Source: Leptospira sp. WS4.C2 (GTDB lineage: Bacteria; Spirochaetota; Leptospiria; Leptospirales; Leptospiraceae). Taken from it: 64,000 nucleotides of DNA. Each line of letters opens with the position of its first letter. Position 1 is the stretch's first letter. This document shows positions 61,757-64,000 of the stretch, one piece after another. Below the pieces are notes generated by a model, which saw only the letters and a list, made by a program, of their open reading frames with translations, made no database searches and was not told the origin of the DNA. The stretch is taken from the NCBI RefSeq assembly GCF_040833985.1, contig NZ_CP162139.1, forward strand, positions 2,624,001 through 2,688,000, written 5' to 3'. The translations under genes and the position numbers were made by a program.

Positions 61757-62458
61757 CTATTCTTTTCGGAATCGTTTTGGGATTTGATCACTCAATGGAT
61801 ACATATAAAAATAGGGTTCTGCTTCAGCTATCGTGCGTTTGACGGAATCCCTTCCCAGTAAACCTTCGAAGTAATTTGTGATTTTTGGATGCGTGTTTCG
61901 AAAACTAATAATTGTATCTGCATAAAAAAGTGCTGGCACTGCGGAACAATCGGCCATGGTAAACTTCTCTCCCGTTATGAATCTTCTAGAGCCCAATTGT
62001 TTCTCCACCATATCATAAGCAATCTTTAATGTATTGTAGGCCTCTTGCACTCCAAAGAGATCATTTTTGCCTTCTGGTCGCAACCGGTCCACAACGATTT
62101 TCTGTATCTGTACACTGATGTACAAATCAAAGAACCTATCCCAAAGCCTTGTTTCTAAAGCGAGCTGACTTTCTAGAGGAATGAGCTTTTGGGGACCGGG
62201 ATAGAATTCTTCCAAATACTCAATGATAATGGATGTTTCAGGAACTGTCTTTTCCCGTTTTCTATCTCGAAGAAGTGGGATTTTACCGACCGGCCAATAG
62301 GCAAACAGTTCGGCTGCACTGGCATCTTCTTTCAGAAAATCCACAATTCGAGGTTCAAATTCTGTCCCATTTTCATAAAGGGCGACGAGCACCTTATGGC
62401 AAAAGGAAGCGAGAGGATGGATGTAAAGTAGGAGGTCCGATTTATGATAGTTATCCAT
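61757..62458 (-). CDS. Glutathione S-transferase family protein
   Basis: The 233-residue protein has an N-terminal thioredoxin-like half (YIHPLASFCHKVLVALYENG), a PVGKIPLLRDRKREKTVPETSIIIEYLEE motif with the cis-Pro and Ser that bind the thiol tripeptide, and a helical C-terminal half. Leptospira glutathione use is unclear, so the thiol partner may differ. Its start codon lies within one of two near-identical 24-base operators. Confidence 0.83.
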   Translation of the reverse strand: MDNYHKSDLLLYIHPLASFCHKVLVALYENGTEFEPRIVDFLKEDASAAELFAYWPVGKIPLLRDRKREKTVPETSIIIEYLEEFYPGPQKLIPLESQLALETRLWDRFFDLYISVQIQKIVVDRLRPEGKNDLFGVQEAYNTLKIAYDMVEKQLGSRRFITGEKFTMADCSAVPALFYADTIISFRNTHPKITNYFEGLLGRDSVKRTIAEAEPYFYMYPLSDQIPKRFRKE

Positions 62459-62470
62459 TTGGAAAACTAT
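62447..62470. promoter_or_regulatory. 24-base operator copy overlapping the GST start
   Basis: ATAGTTATC-CATTTG-GAAAACTAT: nine-base arms with one mismatch around a six-base centre. The GST ATG on the minus strand is inside the centre. It is 22/24 identical to the copy at 62500-62523. Confidence 0.6.
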
Positions 62471-62499
62471 TCACCTGCTTCGATTTTTTGGCAAGAAAA

Positions 62500-62523
62500 A
62501 TAGTTATCTATTTGGATAACTAT
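62500..62523. promoter_or_regulatory. 24-base operator copy, upstream
   Basis: ATAGTTATC-TATTTG-GATAACTAT has perfect nine-base arms. Start-to-start distance to the other copy is 53 bases, close to five helical turns, so two dimers could bind on the same face. Confidence 0.7.
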
Positions 62524-62654
62524 TTCAAGAAAATCCATCCCGTAAAAGAGGTAAGCTGCCAAATTCCAAACATGACATTTGGGATAGGCCCTCTCCCCTA
62601 CTCATGACATCCAGGACATGGTAAGAAACCTTAGATCATGTTATCTTTTTGCGC

Positions 62655-63611
62655 ATGAAAACACCAAAACAATCATTTAGACATTGGAACCGGCTCCGCC
62701 ATAGAACCATTCAGTTTGTTCGCTGGAACTTACTCGTTCTACTCATGACTGGACTCTCGCTCTTCCTCTTGCAATGTGAAGGAACAACCTCGGATGCGGA
62801 TACCCAATTAGTACCCATCTTACTTGCTTCAGAATCGAACACGGCTTCCCAATTAGGTGGCAGCCAAGGTGGTTCTGTGGGAACAGCCCCCATAGCAGTA
62901 GATGACCTTCCGGTAGGGATTCCAATTCTGAATGAAATTACTTACATTACCAATAATGCCAATCCAGCAGATGATCCCAATTCAACAAAGGGTCTATTAC
63001 AATTTCAAAAAACTAGTGTTAGTTTCCAAAAACCTGTCCCCGAAAATACGGAAGTCTCACTCTACTTCGGGAAAAAAAATATGGAACTCCATCCCGATGG
63101 AACGGTGACGAACGCATTGGAATCCCTCAAACGAACTGCTGCCAACTTTAGTGGTTATTCATATTTGGCCGATGCTGATAAAAAATACAAAGTATTCGTT
63201 GTTGCAAAAAATGAATTTGGATTGTCTACAAAACAATTAACCATAGGACACCCAAGAAATTGTGCGGACGCAATGAAAATTCCTGCAACATGGGGTAACT
63301 GTGATGACCATTGTATTACGGCCACAAAAGTAGGAGAGACAGTAGAACTTACGGCAAACTACAACCTTCCAAGCCAGGGCAATTCTCTACACTTAGACTT
63401 GGTTGCATTAAGCCCAAGAAGTTCGGAAACTATTGCCCCCACAGTCGACTTAGAAATACCCATCCCCAATGCAGGCATTCATTCAACCAAAACAAGTTTC
63501 AACATTAATGATAAAGAATTTTTGTGCACGAAGGTTGTATCCTTCCTCATTATCGACCAACCATTAAGGTCTGCCATCTTACAAGGATATCTAAGTATCC
63601 CTAATGATTGA
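62655..63611 (+). CDS. Lipoprotein of unknown function
   Basis: The 318-residue protein (ATG 62655; an in-frame TTG at 62649 is possible) has a basic N-terminus, then a hydrophobic stretch ending LFLLQC, a Leptospira-type lipobox. The mature part has a Ser/Gly-rich linker (SNTASQLGGSQGGSVG), then an apparent Ig-like beta-domain (about 110-200) and a second one with four Cys. No family is recognised; probably surface-exposed. Confidence 0.65.
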   Translation: MKTPKQSFRHWNRLRHRTIQFVRWNLLVLLMTGLSLFLLQCEGTTSDADTQLVPILLASESNTASQLGGSQGGSVGTAPIAVDDLPVGIPILNEITYITNNANPADDPNSTKGLLQFQKTSVSFQKPVPENTEVSLYFGKKNMELHPDGTVTNALESLKRTAANFSGYSYLADADKKYKVFVVAKNEFGLSTKQLTIGHPRNCADAMKIPATWGNCDDHCITATKVGETVELTANYNLPSQGNSLHLDLVALSPRSSETIAPTVDLEIPIPNAGIHSTKTSFNINDKEFLCTKVVSFLIIDQPLRSAILQGYLSIPND

Positions 63612-63629
63612 TAATGTTCTAAAAAATCC

Positions 63630-63666
63630 GATCTGATTATTTGATAAATAAACTAATCTTCAGATC
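63630..63666 (+). terminator. Terminator after the lipoprotein gene
   Basis: GATCTGA (63630-63636) pairs with TCAGATC (63660-63666), with an inner stem TTATTT-GAT-AAATAA. TTTTGTTC follows shortly after on the plus strand. Confidence 0.5.
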
Positions 63667-63708
63667 AGGTTTTGTTCAATTAATGAAATATTAAATTTTT
63701 CCAATATA

Positions 63709-64000
63709 ATGAAAATATATTTGCTATCGATTATGTTTAAGAACAAAAAAAATATTATTTTCCTTTCAATACACCACTTTATAGTTCTTATTTTTTGTTT
63801 AGTTATCCAAATTAACTGCGATTCCTCTTCAATGGAAAACATATGCGATTCAGATTCAACATCCTTTTCAAAAACAATTGTAGCAAAATCAATTCTAGGT
63901 GATACAAGCTCACATTGTTTTCTGATGAGTGCGTCAAGTTTTACTGTTGGTGGAAAAATCTCTGGGCTTACGGGTGCTGGACTTAGATTGATTTTGAATC
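63709..64000 (+). CDS. Lipoprotein, partial (C-terminal part outside window)
   Basis: The frame is open from ATG 63709 to the window end. It has a hydrophobic signal ending LVIQINC, a lipobox, and a mature part with TVGGKISGLTGAGLRLILN. This SGLTGxGL motif occurs in Leptospira surface lipoproteins where it begins beta-strand repeats. A second Met at residue 9 is an alternative start. Confidence 0.65.
   Translation, partial: MKIYLLSIMFKNKKNIIFLSIHHFIVLIFCLVIQINCDSSSMENICDSDSTSFSKTIVAKSILGDTSSHCFLMSASSFTVGGKISGLTGAGLRLILN

Noticed and set aside
63660..63842. 60-codon minus-strand frame near the right edge
   Set aside because: Antisense to the start of the partial lipoprotein gene, AT-rich, no support.

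Overview
The window looks like chromosomal DNA of a free-living (saprophytic-type) Leptospira. The DNA is AT-rich. Many exported proteins have the loose lipobox typical of Leptospira lipoproteins. There is a cysteine-free PerR, several 7TM-DISM/SpoIIE sensor proteins, a DoxX protein, and a partial lipoprotein at the right edge with the SGLTG(S/A)GL-type motif I know from Leptospira surface proteins. I see no rRNA, tRNA, CRISPR array, phage or insertion sequence. The species call is an inference from family resemblance, not from a search.

Left part (1-8.3 kb): a partial FAD oxidoreductase lies downstream of a membrane histidine kinase and a SpoIIE-type phosphatase sensor, all on the minus strand. 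Then come a PerR-type peroxide regulator with two 7-1-7 boxes upstream, a small lipoprotein, a ketopantoate-reductase-like enzyme, a DoxX plus winged-helix regulator pair, and a protein with two cyclic-nucleotide-binding domains.

8.3-14.9 kb: a complete six-gene ebo cluster in the order eboA-B-C-D-E-F on the minus strand, with gaps of 0-9 bases or 4-base overlaps. This family was described from cyanobacteria and algal plastids and linked to export of a metabolite precursor to the periplasm. Its substrate here is unknown. This is one of the two best candidates for an undescribed system in the window.

15-32 kb: a DUF1415 protein, an alginate-export-type outer-membrane channel, a TetR/oxidoreductase pair around a palindromic operator, a hemolysin-III-type protein, an MgtA-type P-type ATPase followed by a compact two-hairpin element, an EF-hand protein, a serine hydrolase, and a fatty-acid oxidation unit (dienoyl-CoA reductase and acyl-CoA dehydrogenase) divergent from a TetR gene with twin operators. 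A beta-helix lipoprotein and a further TetR gene follow.

32-37 kb: a ceramidase-family lipoprotein and an endoglycoceramidase-like GH5 lipoprotein are divergent. Each has a CGACA-N2-TGTCG palindrome in front. Together they look like a regulated pathway that takes glycosphingolipid to ceramide and then to sphingosine plus fatty acid. The ceramidase has Thr where the family nucleophile is Ser.

37-43 kb: AraC/NmrA, a luciferase-like monooxygenase behind an orphan terminator, a secreted esterase, a DSD1-type PLP enzyme and a lipoprotein.

43-55 kb: a large hybrid sensor kinase with a SpoIIE output, then a tight trio of glycosyltransferase, GH130 and GH130 preceded by a possible leader peptide, then a CheB-CheR-kinase fusion. 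The trio is the second candidate for an undescribed system, perhaps turnover of a mannose-type storage or surface glycan.

55-64 kb: a nucleoside deoxyribosyltransferase, HxlR with SDR and MDR oxidoreductases around a perfect operator, a chemoreceptor, ArsR/SRPBCC, a GST with two 24-base operators, and two lipoproteins, the last one cut by the window end. A recurring layout is a regulator next to one or two redox enzymes with a clear palindrome between them. Several listed starts are moved downstream from the longest possible frame because a ribosome-binding site, signal peptide, terminator or operator fits the shorter version.
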